Source of the DNA: a virus
IMG/VR virus record: IMGVR_UViG_3300006810_000159
Coordinates: 1 to 35,500 of that record
Reading direction: 5' to 3' (one strand)
Length of the DNA stretch: 35,500 nucleotides
In this document: positions 1 through 7,752 of the stretch, piece after piece
Layout: the number at the start of each line of letters is the position of its first letter
How positions within the stretch are numbered: position 1 is the first letter of the stretch
The notes under the pieces: model-generated
What the model saw: the letters and a program-made list of their open reading frames with translations, nothing else
What the model was told of the DNA's origin: nothing
Databases searched by the model: none
Position numbers and translations under genes: made by a program

Positions 1-2
1 TA

Positions 3-248
3 AGTAAAACAGCCAATTTATTAACCAATCCCCAAGTGTATTTGTGGAATTATAGAAATAATGATCACGGAAATAGAATCACCGCAACTTTAAATCAAAG
101 TGGTAACTTACTTACATATTCAAAAGCTATCACTGATTTTGATTCAGATATAAATTTTATAGGTTGTTTTATCAATTTAAATAATTATAGTGGTTCAACC
201 GTTGCTGATTACTATAGAATTCAACCTCCAACGATTACAGCAACATAA
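3..248 (+). CDS. C-terminal part of a tail/fibre-type protein (5' truncated)
   Basis: The reading frame is open from the left edge of the window, so only the last 81 codons are seen. The segment is rich in Asn, Ser, Thr and Ile with alternating hydrophobic residues, as in beta-structured phage fibre or virion proteins. It lies just upstream of the neck genes and overlaps the next gene by one base (TAATG), which suggests co-translation with a second small structural protein. No specific family is recognised. A GTG at 36 is internal to the open frame and is unlikely to be the real start. Confidence 0.5.
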   Translation, partial: SKTANLLTNPQVYLWNYRNNDHGNRITATLNQSGNLLTYSKAITDFDSDINFIGCFINLNNYSGSTVADYYRIQPPTITAT

Positions 249-487
249 TGTCATTAAGAGTAACTCCATTTGGTATTAATAATACAGGGCTGGTTATAGG
301 CCCATTTGGTTTTATTGGCGATGGTACTGCTCCTGCAGGTGACCCCCCTTCTGGAGGTGGTGGGGGTGGAGGTGGAGGTGGATCCACTGAAGTTTATCTT
401 GGATCTTCAGCATTTAGTAGTGTCAGCATTGGTTCGACGGCTGTTTCTGCAATCTATGTCGGTAGTACTCTAGTGTGGGGTTCTTAA
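248..487 (+). CDS. Small Gly-rich virion-like protein with C-terminal short repeats
   Basis: This 79-residue protein has an uninterrupted run of ten Gly around residues 36-45, encoded by a G-rich GGN tract. It is followed by three degenerate ~10-residue units (YLGSSAFSSV, SIGSTAVSAI, YVGSTLVWGS). Tails of the YxGSTxVW type are common at the C-termini of phage tail and virion proteins, so a structural or fibre-tip role is likely. The start overlaps the upstream stop (TAATG). The late promoter for the neck genes begins four bases after its stop, so it ends the preceding operon. The exact role is unknown. Confidence 0.55.
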   Translation: MSLRVTPFGINNTGLVIGPFGFIGDGTAPAGDPPSGGGGGGGGGGSTEVYLGSSAFSSVSIGSTAVSAIYVGSTLVWGS

Positions 488-490
488 CCT

Positions 491-498
491 TATAAATA
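491..498 (+). promoter_or_regulatory. T4-type late promoter upstream of gene 13
   Basis: Exact match to the T4 late promoter element TATAAATA in the short gap before the neck/terminase gene block. It is expected to be read by host RNA polymerase carrying the gp55 sigma factor encoded at 16812 and activated by the gp45 clamp encoded at 20181. Confidence 0.85.
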
Positions 499-525
499 GA
501 GGTAAGATATTAAAGGATATAAAAT

Positions 526-1278
526 ATGGCAATTACTAGCAGGGACGAATTTATTGATTATATAAAAAGAGACCTAGGTGATCCAGTTATAGAAATCAAT
601 GTCGAAGAACAACAGATGGAAGATAGGGTTGATGAGGCCTTAGCATACTGGAGAGAATTTCACTCTGATGCAGTTCACAGAACTTATATTAAACATCAGA
701 TGACTGCAACTGATATTGCTAATCAGTATATCACTGTTCCTTCTGATGCTCTCCATGTAATTAAAATGTTTAGTATAGGATCTAATCTGACATCCTCCAG
801 AAACTTTTTTGATATTAAGTATCAGATGCACCTGAATGATATTGCCGATATTCACACGTATATAGGGGACTTAGCATATTATGAACAGATGCAGCAATAC
901 CTATCATTACTAGATCAAAGATTAACCGGATCCCCACAGGTAAACTTCGCACGTCGTCAGAATAGGCTTTATATTCGAGGCGACATCGACGATAAAGATA
1001 TTCAAGAGGGCGATTATATTGTACTAGAAGCTTATGTCTACATCGATGAAAGCACTTTCACCCAGGTGTGGGAAGACATTTGGCTAAAAGAATATGCAGT
1101 TGCAGTAGTTAAAAGACAGTGGGGCTCGAACCTTATGAAATTCGAAGGTATGCAGCTTCCAGGCGGAGTACAGATTAACGCAAGAGTTATCTACGAAGAT
1201 GCTATAAATGAAATAAATCAGTTAAGAGAAAGAATTAGACTAGAATACGAACTTCCAGTAGATTTTTTCGTGGGATAG
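526..1278 (+). CDS. 13: Neck protein gp13
   Basis: This 250-residue protein matches the T4-like gp13 neck (head completion) protein as known from marine T4-like phages. The N-terminus carries the family pattern DEFIDYIKRDLGDPVIEINV, followed by an acidic helix and an aromatic-rich middle. It is somewhat shorter than T4 gp13 (309 residues). It is followed three bases later by gene 14, its assembly partner at the portal vertex. The ATG has a good Shine-Dalgarno (AAAGGATATAAAAT) and lies just downstream of a TATAAATA late promoter. Confidence 0.88.
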   Translation: MAITSRDEFIDYIKRDLGDPVIEINVEEQQMEDRVDEALAYWREFHSDAVHRTYIKHQMTATDIANQYITVPSDALHVIKMFSIGSNLTSSRNFFDIKYQMHLNDIADIHTYIGDLAYYEQMQQYLSLLDQRLTGSPQVNFARRQNRLYIRGDIDDKDIQEGDYIVLEAYVYIDESTFTQVWEDIWLKEYAVAVVKRQWGSNLMKFEGMQLPGGVQINARVIYEDAINEINQLRERIRLEYELPVDFFVG

Positions 1279-1281
1279 GTT

Positions 1282-2172
1282 ATGGCCACTAATTTTTATT
1301 TTAGCCCAAAGGTAAGATCGGAGCAAAATCTATACGAGGATTTAGTAATAGAATCCTTAAAGATGTATGGTCAGGATGTTTATTATCTTCCAAGGGATAT
1401 AGTAAACGAGGATAGAATTTTAGGCGACGATGTTCCGTCAAGATTTAACTCCTCCCACCGTATTGAGATGTACATCGAGAACATAGAAGGATTTGGTGGT
1501 GAGGGAGATCTGTTTACTAAGTTTGGAGTTGAGATAAGGGATCAGGCAACTTTTGTGGTTTCTAGGAGAAGATGGACGCAATTGGTTGCCCGGCATGATA
1601 ACGAGGTTCAGAGTGTAAGACCTTTCGAGGGTGACCTGATCTATTTACCATTGTCTAATAAGTTATTCCAAATAATGATGGTAGAGCACGAAGAACCATT
1701 TTACCAGTTAAGTAATCTTACGGTATATAAATTACGTTGTGAGCTATTTGAATATAATGACGAAGACTTTGATACTGGTGTGGAAGCAGTTGACGATATT
1801 GAAGAAGAATACGCATATACATACCTATTGACTTTGGATAGTGATGGCGCTGGATTTACTGCTGGCGATATGGTATATCAAGATTTGGCAGATAGCGTAA
1901 CTATGTCTGGTGAAGTTGTTAGATGGAATCCGAATACCAATATATTAAGTCTTGTCCATATTGGAGCAAATGATGGTAAATATCACGAATTTGCAGCAAA
2001 TAAAGTAATATATCAATTATCTTCTGACGGCGAGAAAACTAACAATGTTCTATTGTCATCTGTGAGCGAAGATAATAAAATATCCCAAAATGAACAGAAT
2101 AATGATTTCGAAACCGCTGCAGACGGCTTCTTGGATTTCAGCGAATCTAACCCCTTCGGAGATCCTAGCTAA
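1282..2172 (+). CDS. 14: Neck protein gp14
   Basis: This 296-residue protein is recognised as gp14, the second neck protein, which closes filled heads and joins the tail. The conserved N-terminus (NFYFSPKVRSEQNLYEDLV, then a YGQDVYYLPR segment) is characteristic. It directly follows gene 13 in the usual order. Its stop overlaps the start of the next small ORF (TAATG), indicating a continuous late operon. The C-terminal ~100 residues are acidic and Asn/Ser-rich and look more variable than the rest. Confidence 0.88.
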   Translation: MATNFYFSPKVRSEQNLYEDLVIESLKMYGQDVYYLPRDIVNEDRILGDDVPSRFNSSHRIEMYIENIEGFGGEGDLFTKFGVEIRDQATFVVSRRRWTQLVARHDNEVQSVRPFEGDLIYLPLSNKLFQIMMVEHEEPFYQLSNLTVYKLRCELFEYNDEDFDTGVEAVDDIEEEYAYTYLLTLDSDGAGFTAGDMVYQDLADSVTMSGEVVRWNPNTNILSLVHIGANDGKYHEFAANKVIYQLSSDGEKTNNVLLSSVSEDNKISQNEQNNDFETAADGFLDFSESNPFGDPS

Positions 2173-2465
2173 TGATTGGGTTTAAAACATATATATCAGA
2201 GGGTATTAAGCTAAAGCTTATCCGTGGTAGATCACAAGATGTGCTTAAAATGTGGAATAAAGGTGATAGTAAATGGGTAGAGCTTAGAGGTAAACCGGGG
2301 TTCGAGACGAGATATGACCCAAGAGATCCCTTACATAAAGCGATAACTTCTCTAGGTAAATCTGCCAATATATCGGATTTTGTGAATGGTAATGAGGTAA
2401 GTATAAACCCAAGACACCCTGATGGTAAGAAAGCACTAGCAACTATTAAGAGATTAATGAAATGA
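2172..2465 (+). CDS. Hypothetical protein between genes 14 and 15
   Basis: A 97-residue basic protein with no family recognised. The N-terminus (MIGFKTYISEG) resembles the short starts of several small T4-like virion-operon proteins. The body is rich in Lys, Arg and Gly and has no membrane segment or signal peptide. It is translationally coupled on both sides: one base of overlap with gene 14 and four bases (ATGA) with the next gene. Position among neck and terminase genes suggests a late, possibly packaging- or virion-associated role. Confidence 0.7.
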   Translation: MIGFKTYISEGIKLKLIRGRSQDVLKMWNKGDSKWVELRGKPGFETRYDPRDPLHKAITSLGKSANISDFVNGNEVSINPRHPDGKKALATIKRLMK

Positions 2466-2722
2466 GCGACTTATTTGATTTCGGATTTACAGCGGTAGAT
2501 GAGTCTGAGCTTGAAGCTGTTCAGGCTCTTGGAGCTACGGCTAAAGAAGTTGAAAGTAAAGCAAGTACTACTCAGGATAAGTTAGATAAACTTTACAACG
2601 CTATTGTTCCTCTGTTGAATAATTTAAAAAAGAATCCAGAAAAGGAATATATATTATGGCCAAATAGATTGGCTAAGGTCGAAGAGTTTGAAACTCACCT
2701 ACAATCAATATATAAAGGTTAA
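2462..2722 (+). CDS. Conserved small protein of marine T4-like phages
   Basis: An 86-residue protein beginning MSDLFDFGFTAVDESELE, followed by a predicted helical segment and a PEKEYILWPNRLAKVEEFE block. From memory, the same small protein is found beside genes 14/15 in marine T4-like phages; its function is not known. The coiled-coil-like helix (about residues 30-60) suggests it self-associates or acts as an assembly factor. It overlaps the previous gene by ATGA and is followed after two bases by gene 15. Confidence 0.75.
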   Translation: MSDLFDFGFTAVDESELEAVQALGATAKEVESKASTTQDKLDKLYNAIVPLLNNLKKNPEKEYILWPNRLAKVEEFETHLQSIYKG

Positions 2723-2724
2723 AC

Positions 2725-3519
2725 ATGCTTGGAACACATTTTTATCATCAGAAGCTAAGGAAAAGTGTTGCTGTATTTGGTACACTTTTTAATAACCTTT
2801 ATGTTATCCGTTCTAACTCTTCTGGTCAGGTCATATCGCAGGTTAAGGTTCCACTATCATACGCGCCTCAGCGTAAGTTTCTTGATCGTATTAGATCCCA
2901 ACCAGATCTAATTGAAGATTCTAAAGTGGCGTTGAAACTACCTCGTATGTCTTTCGAGATAACTACCATCGGATATGATCCAGCAAGGCAGCTGCAAAAA
3001 ACTAATAACTTCACACAGACCGGATCGGGTTATGGTAATAGGAACAAGTTCTATAGTTTTGTTCCTTATAATATAGGCTTTCAGTTATCAATCTATGCTA
3101 AAAATCAGGACGATGCGCTTCAGATTGTAGAACAAATACTTCCTTATTTTAATCCTCAATATGTAGTGACAATGAAGCCTTTCGATAGTTATCCTGATAT
3201 AAAAGAGGACGTACCTCTTGCTCTGGTGGGAGTAGATTTTTCTGATGACTATGAAAATGCATTAGAAGCTAGACGGACTATCATCTATACTTTGACCTTT
3301 GATATGAGAATTAATTTCTATGGTCCGATTATAGATTCCAAAGTCATTCGTACTTCTATCGCGGATATATATGAAATTCAGAGGGGTCTGGCAGATTCGG
3401 ATCTTCAGGTAGCCTCGTTTAGAACAAGACCGGATCCATTTGACGTTTCCGCGGACAGTGATTATGGCTTCAACGATTCGTCTGATTACGACTATCTATT
3501 CGACTTTGATGATCCATAG
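2725..3519 (+). CDS. 15: Tail sheath stabiliser and tail completion protein gp15
   Basis: At 264 residues it is close to T4 gp15 (272). The conserved N-terminus (GTHFYHQKLRKSVAVFGTLF) and the segment with APQRKFLDRI identify it. In T4, gp15 forms the hexameric ring that ends the tail and binds the neck. It sits between the neck and terminase genes as usual in marine T4-like genomes. The last ~30 residues are strongly acidic and Ser/Asp/Phe-rich. Shine-Dalgarno AAAGG precedes the ATG. Confidence 0.88.
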   Translation: MLGTHFYHQKLRKSVAVFGTLFNNLYVIRSNSSGQVISQVKVPLSYAPQRKFLDRIRSQPDLIEDSKVALKLPRMSFEITTIGYDPARQLQKTNNFTQTGSGYGNRNKFYSFVPYNIGFQLSIYAKNQDDALQIVEQILPYFNPQYVVTMKPFDSYPDIKEDVPLALVGVDFSDDYENALEARRTIIYTLTFDMRINFYGPIIDSKVIRTSIADIYEIQRGLADSDLQVASFRTRPDPFDVSADSDYGFNDSSDYDYLFDFDDP

Positions 3520-3528
3520 AGGAAGACA

Positions 3529-3879
3529 ATGGTAGATAACGCTGATAATGATTTTGAATATGCTAGACGAAATTATCATGACTTGCTAGCAAAAGGCACT
3601 GATGCGCTCGAGGAAATGATGGAGGTCGCGCGAGCGACCGAGCACCCGCGGGCGTTCGAAGTGTTCTCTAATATGATGAAACATGTTGCTGATATTAATG
3701 GTAACCTAATAGATCTCCATAAAAAACATAAAGAATACAATAAAGAAGATAAACCAGCAGAGCTGGCTAATCAGACTACTAATAATGTGTTTATTGGTTC
3801 CACGAGTGATTTACAGCGTATGCTTCTAGATAATGAGGATAAGGTAGTTGACATTAGCGATTACAAGAAAGATGAATGA
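3529..3879 (+). CDS. 16: Small terminase subunit gp16
   Basis: A 116-residue protein at the gene 16 position with the family's helical core (DALEEMMEVARATEHPRAFE, roughly residues 26-45). Small terminase rings recognise DNA and stimulate the large subunit. Codons about 32-44 use almost only G/C-ending codons and form a perfect hairpin in the DNA, unlike the rest of the gene; see the separate entry. The stop overlaps the preferred gene 17 start. Shine-Dalgarno GAGGAAG supports the ATG. Confidence 0.85.
   Translation: MVDNADNDFEYARRNYHDLLAKGTDALEEMMEVARATEHPRAFEVFSNMMKHVADINGNLIDLHKKHKEYNKEDKPAELANQTTNNVFIGSTSDLQRMLLDNEDKVVDISDYKKDE
3603..3660 (+). other. GC-rich palindromic island inside gene 16 (candidate packaging signal)
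   Basis: Within an AT-rich gene, bases 3622-3660 are 29/39 G+C. They include a perfect 6-bp inverted repeat with a 4-base loop (GGTCGC-GCGA-GCGACC, 3624-3639) and an 8-bp palindrome CCCGCGGG (3645-3652). Eleven of the thirteen codons spanning it end in G or C. In T4, a sequence in gene 16 has been described as a preferred terminase binding/packaging-initiation region, so a pac-like role is plausible but not proven. Confidence 0.45.
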
Positions 3880-5470
3880 CACATATCTAGGTAATATTAA
3901 TATTAAGCGTGATGGTGTTGTTCATAACTTTACCAAAGATGAAGTTATAGAATATAGCAAATGTTTAAATGATCCTGGTTATTTTGCCAAGCACTACTGT
4001 AAAATCATACACCTAGACCTGGGCTTGGTACCCTTTGAACTCTATCCATATCAGGAGCAGATGTTTGATAAATTCAATTCTAATAGATTTAACATTGTAC
4101 TTGCTTGTCGCCAATCTGGTAAGTCTATTTCTAGCGTGGCTTATCTTTTGTGGTATGCGATATTCCATCCAGAAAAAGTTATTGCCATTTTGGCGAACAA
4201 AGGTGCTACGGCACAGGAGATGCTCGGAAGAGTAACATTAATGTTGGAAAACTTACCGTTTTTCCTACAGCCGGGATGTAAAGCACTAAACAAACGATCC
4301 ATAGAATTTAGTAATAACTCACGCATTGTCTCTGCAGCAACATCAGGTAGTTCTATTCGTGGTATGTCGGTCAACCTACTATATCTGGACGAATTTGCAT
4401 TTGTAGAGAATGCTGCAGAGTTCTATACCTCTACCTATCCGGTTATTTCATCAGGTAAGGATACAAAGGTTATTGTTACCTCTACTGCAAACGGTATTGG
4501 TAATCAGTTTCATAAAATATGGGAAGGTGCAGTTCAAGGGATTAATGAATTTATACCATTTCGGGTCGACTGGTGGGATGTACCCGGTAGAGATGAAAGT
4601 TGGAAAGAACAGACCATTGCCAATACGTCACAGCTACAGTTTGACCAGGAATTTGGTAACACTTTCTTTGGAACTGGTAATACATTAATCAACGCTGAAA
4701 CTCTTATGAATTTCAGAGCTAAGCCCCCAAAAAGATTATTGGAGGGAAACAGGGTTTGGGTCTATGAGGACCCGGATCCAAGCCATCAGTATGTGATGAC
4801 TGTGGATGTATCGAAAGGAAGAGGACAGGACTATTCTACGTTTAACGTGATCGATATTAGCTCAAAGCCTTTTAAACAGGTCGCCGTATATCGCGACAAT
4901 CTTATTTCTCCATTACTCTTCCCCAATGTTATTTATAAATTTGCGAGGCTTTATAATCAGGCTTGGGTGGTAGTAGAATCAAATGATCAGGGAAGTTTGG
5001 TAACAAATGGTTTATATCATGAGCTAGAGTATGAAAACCTTTTCATGGAATCTACTGTAAAGTCTGATAGGCTGGGCGTAGAGATGAATAGAAAGGTCAA
5101 GAGGTTAGGCTGTTCTGGTATTAAGGACTTACTTGAAGAGGGTAAGTTAGAGATAGTAGACCAAAACACTATTCTAGAAATATCCACGTTCGTCTCAAAG
5201 GGCCAATCCTATGAAGCTAGTGATGGTAATCACGATGACCTTATGATGAACTTGGTTATGTTTGGTTACTTTGCTACTGGTAATTATTTCCAACAACTAA
5301 CGGATGTTGATATTAAGAATATGTTATTCGAGCAGAAGATGAAAGCTATTGAAGAGGACGTGGTACCATTTGGGTTTATAGATGATGCATCGGATTATAT
5401 TGAACAGATAGAAGAAAAAGATGATTGGCAGACCAGAAAATGGGTCGAAGAATGGGGTACCAACTTCTAA
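3872..5470 (+). CDS. 17: Terminase large subunit gp17
   Basis: The 532-residue packaging motor has both expected domains. The N-terminal ATPase has a Walker A (CRQSGKS, about residues 79-85) and Walker B (LLYLDEFAF, Asp173-Glu174). The C-terminal RNase H-like nuclease starts at VDVSKGRGQD (Asp312, Asp320) and has the acidic pattern NHDDLMM further on. It is shorter than T4 gp17 (610). I chose the ATG at 3872, which overlaps the gene 16 stop by 8 bases. An in-frame TTG at 3848 would add 8 residues but is less likely. Confidence 0.93.
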   Translation: MNDTYLGNINIKRDGVVHNFTKDEVIEYSKCLNDPGYFAKHYCKIIHLDLGLVPFELYPYQEQMFDKFNSNRFNIVLACRQSGKSISSVAYLLWYAIFHPEKVIAILANKGATAQEMLGRVTLMLENLPFFLQPGCKALNKRSIEFSNNSRIVSAATSGSSIRGMSVNLLYLDEFAFVENAAEFYTSTYPVISSGKDTKVIVTSTANGIGNQFHKIWEGAVQGINEFIPFRVDWWDVPGRDESWKEQTIANTSQLQFDQEFGNTFFGTGNTLINAETLMNFRAKPPKRLLEGNRVWVYEDPDPSHQYVMTVDVSKGRGQDYSTFNVIDISSKPFKQVAVYRDNLISPLLFPNVIYKFARLYNQAWVVVESNDQGSLVTNGLYHELEYENLFMESTVKSDRLGVEMNRKVKRLGCSGIKDLLEEGKLEIVDQNTILEISTFVSKGQSYEASDGNHDDLMMNLVMFGYFATGNYFQQLTDVDIKNMLFEQKMKAIEEDVVPFGFIDDASDYIEQIEEKDDWQTRKWVEEWGTNF

Positions 5471-5481
5471 TTTTTAGAAAT

Positions 5482-5489
5482 TATAAATA
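5482..5489 (+). promoter_or_regulatory. T4-type late promoter upstream of gene 18
   Basis: Exact TATAAATA in the 82-base gap between genes 17 and 18, placing the sheath and tube genes under a separate late promoter. This fits the high copy number these proteins need. Confidence 0.85.
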
Positions 5490-5552
5490 GTATTAATTGA
5501 ATATCCGTATAATGAAAACATATAATTCGATCTCTGGAAAAGGAAAATAAAT

Positions 5553-7148
5553 ATGGCAATAGGCGCACCTTCCGAATCTCCAGCCATTGTCGTCAAAGAA
5601 GTAGATCTAAGCGGTGGTGTTCCCAACGTTCAATCTACAACTGGCGCATTTGCTGGAAGTTTCCGTTGGGGTCCAATGGAACAGGCAGTTTTGGTAGACA
5701 ATGAAGCTACACTGGCCTCAACCTTTGGTTCGCCCAACGACAGTTACGCGGTTGACTTTCTAACCGCAGCAAGTTTTTTAAGATACTCATCAGCTTTACA
5801 AGTAGTACGTACTGCAGACAGCGGCGCATTAAATGCCGTAGATAGCGGTGCCGGTGAATTGGTAAAGAACGACGAGGATTGGGATAATGGTACTTGGACC
5901 GCAAATATCCTGGCTAAACATCCTGGGCCTCTAGGCGATAATCTTGCAATTAAAATTGCTGATTCTACCGAATGGTCCTCATGGGATGCATCATATAAAG
6001 CACAATTCGATGCAGCACCAACCGGTCAAGAAACACATGTTTTGGTTCTAGATTCTGATGGTGGTATTACTGGTACAGCAGGTACTGTACTAGAAAGATA
6101 TCCATTCGTTAGCACAACAGCTGGAGCTACAAATGCAGATGGATCATCCAACTATCAAAAAGACGTTGTGAATAGAGGATCTAACTATATTCGTATTAAT
6201 AATGCTCAAACATCTGGGAACTTCGGTCTATCAAATGGTGCCAAAGGCACAAGAACTACAGGAAACGTTAACGATGCACATGATGTGTTCGAGGATAAAG
6301 ACACTATCCAAGTAGATTTCTTGATCGCACCTAATATGAATAACGAAACAAATCAACAGAGTGTTGTAAACGATCTAGTTGCAACAGCTCAACAGACACG
6401 TAAAGACTGTGTGGTTGTTACTTCACCTTATTCAGGTAACGTTGTAGGTAAAGCAGATCCTGTCTCCGCTACTGTTACTGAAGCAGGTGGTTACACATAT
6501 AGCTCATACCTATTTGTTGATAATAACCATCTAAAAGTCTACGATAAATATAACGACAAATATGTTAACATCCCGGCAGCTGGTGCAACAGCGGGTATTA
6601 TGGCAGCTTCAGACGCAAATGCAGCTCCATGGTTCTCTCCAGCAGGTTCACGTCGTGGTTCATATTTGGGTGTTACATCACTTGCTTATACACCAACTAA
6701 ATCTCAAAGAGATACGTTGTACAAAGCAGGTATTAACCCAATCGCAAATCTACCGGGACAAGGTATTTTGCTTTACGGTGATAAAACACATATGAATAGA
6801 CCAAGTGCATTCGATCGTGTAAATGTACGTCGTCTATTTAATGTTGTAGAAAGAGCAATCGCTCTGGCAGCACGCAACACATTGTTCGAATTAAACGACG
6901 AGTTTACAAGAGCAGAGTTTGTGAATATCGTAGAACCGTTCCTAAGAGAGATCAAAGGACGTCGTGGTATTACAGACTTCCGTGTGGTATGTGATGAGAC
7001 AAACAACACTCCAGCTATCATTGATAGAAACGAGTTCGTTGCTAACATCTTCATCAAGCCAGCACGTTCAATCAACTACATCACTCTAAACTTTGTTGCT
7101 GTTAGATCTGGTGTCGACTTCGAAGAAGTCGCTGGACTACAGGTATAA
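5553..7148 (+). CDS. 18: Tail sheath protein gp18
   Basis: A 531-residue contractile tail sheath subunit (T4 gp18 is 659; marine relatives lack part of the variable outer domains). The N-terminus has the sheath pattern ESPAIVVKEVDLSGGVPNVQ followed by GAFAGSFRWGP. The C-terminal core contains NRPSAFDRVNVRRLFNVVE and a final RPARSINYI-type strand (KPARSINYITLNFVAVRSG), which make the intersubunit mesh in the family. It is followed by the tube gene, as expected. Shine-Dalgarno AAGG lies before the ATG. Confidence 0.93.
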   Translation: MAIGAPSESPAIVVKEVDLSGGVPNVQSTTGAFAGSFRWGPMEQAVLVDNEATLASTFGSPNDSYAVDFLTAASFLRYSSALQVVRTADSGALNAVDSGAGELVKNDEDWDNGTWTANILAKHPGPLGDNLAIKIADSTEWSSWDASYKAQFDAAPTGQETHVLVLDSDGGITGTAGTVLERYPFVSTTAGATNADGSSNYQKDVVNRGSNYIRINNAQTSGNFGLSNGAKGTRTTGNVNDAHDVFEDKDTIQVDFLIAPNMNNETNQQSVVNDLVATAQQTRKDCVVVTSPYSGNVVGKADPVSATVTEAGGYTYSSYLFVDNNHLKVYDKYNDKYVNIPAAGATAGIMAASDANAAPWFSPAGSRRGSYLGVTSLAYTPTKSQRDTLYKAGINPIANLPGQGILLYGDKTHMNRPSAFDRVNVRRLFNVVERAIALAARNTLFELNDEFTRAEFVNIVEPFLREIKGRRGITDFRVVCDETNNTPAIIDRNEFVANIFIKPARSINYITLNFVAVRSGVDFEEVAGLQV

Positions 7149-7159
7149 GGAGATAAAAG

Positions 7160-7687
7160 ATGGCAGTTTTAGGCGTAGATGATTTTAAAGCAAAGCTTCG
7201 CGGTGGTGGTGCCCGCCCTAATTTATTTAAGGCAACTATCAACTTCCCGGGTTATGCAAACGGTGACGTAGAACTATCCTCATTCCTATGTGAGGCAGCT
7301 CAGTTACCAGCGTCGACAATGGGTACAATTATTGTTCCTTTCCGTGGTCGTCAATTAAAAATGGCTGGTGATCGTACATTTGATGTATGGACACCAACTA
7401 TCATTAACGATACTGACTTCAGCATCCGTAATTCTTTGGAGCGTTGGATGAACGGTATGAATGCACACAGTGCAAATACCGGTCTGACGAATCCTACAGA
7501 TTACGAAGCTGATTTGGTTGTTGAGCAGTTGGATAAAGACGGCTCATCAATTAAAACCTACAACTTTAGAGGTTGTTTCCCTACTGCAATTAGTCCGATC
7601 GATGTTAGCTATCAAGCAACAGATGAGATCGAACGATTCACAGTAGAATTCCAAGTTCAATACTGGGAAGCAGCAACAACTTCATAA
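7160..7687 (+). CDS. 19: Tail tube protein gp19
   Basis: This 175-residue protein is recognised as the tail tube subunit (T4 gp19, 163 residues). It has the family pattern FKATINFPGYANG, SFLCEAAQLPAST, then FRGRQLKMAGDRTFD and the WMN helix at about residue 98. It lies 11 bases after the sheath gene with a strong AAGGAG Shine-Dalgarno, so the two are co-transcribed. The protein at 13749-14297 shows the same order of motifs and looks like a distant paralogue. Confidence 0.92.
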   Translation: MAVLGVDDFKAKLRGGGARPNLFKATINFPGYANGDVELSSFLCEAAQLPASTMGTIIVPFRGRQLKMAGDRTFDVWTPTIINDTDFSIRNSLERWMNGMNAHSANTGLTNPTDYEADLVVEQLDKDGSSIKTYNFRGCFPTAISPIDVSYQATDEIERFTVEFQVQYWEAATTS

Positions 7688-7689
7688 GT

Positions 7690-7697
7690 TATAAATA
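7690..7697 (+). promoter_or_regulatory. T4-type late promoter upstream of gene 20
   Basis: Exact TATAAATA beginning two bases after the gene 19 stop. The predicted transcript would start just before, or within, the hairpin at 7706-7727. Confidence 0.83.
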
Positions 7698-7705
7698 ACT
7701 AAAAA

Positions 7706-7727
7706 GAGAGACCAGAAATGGTCTCTC
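7706..7727 (+). promoter_or_regulatory. Perfect 9-bp hairpin with GAAA tetraloop in the gene 20 leader
   Basis: GAGAGACCA-GAAA-TGGTCTCTC. On the + strand it lies between the late promoter and the gene 20 start, so it would form near the 5' end of the portal mRNA. It is not followed by a T-run on this strand. Read on the minus strand the same hairpin is followed by TTTTT and could act as a terminator for any antisense transcription. A role in mRNA stability, translation control or termination is inference. Confidence 0.6.
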
Positions 7728-7752
7728 GCTCACTTCAATATTAGGATAAAGT

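Noticed and set aside
3848-3871. TTG start for gene 17.
   Set aside because: The ATG at 3872 overlaps the gene 16 stop in the common phage coupling style and gives the normal N-terminus.
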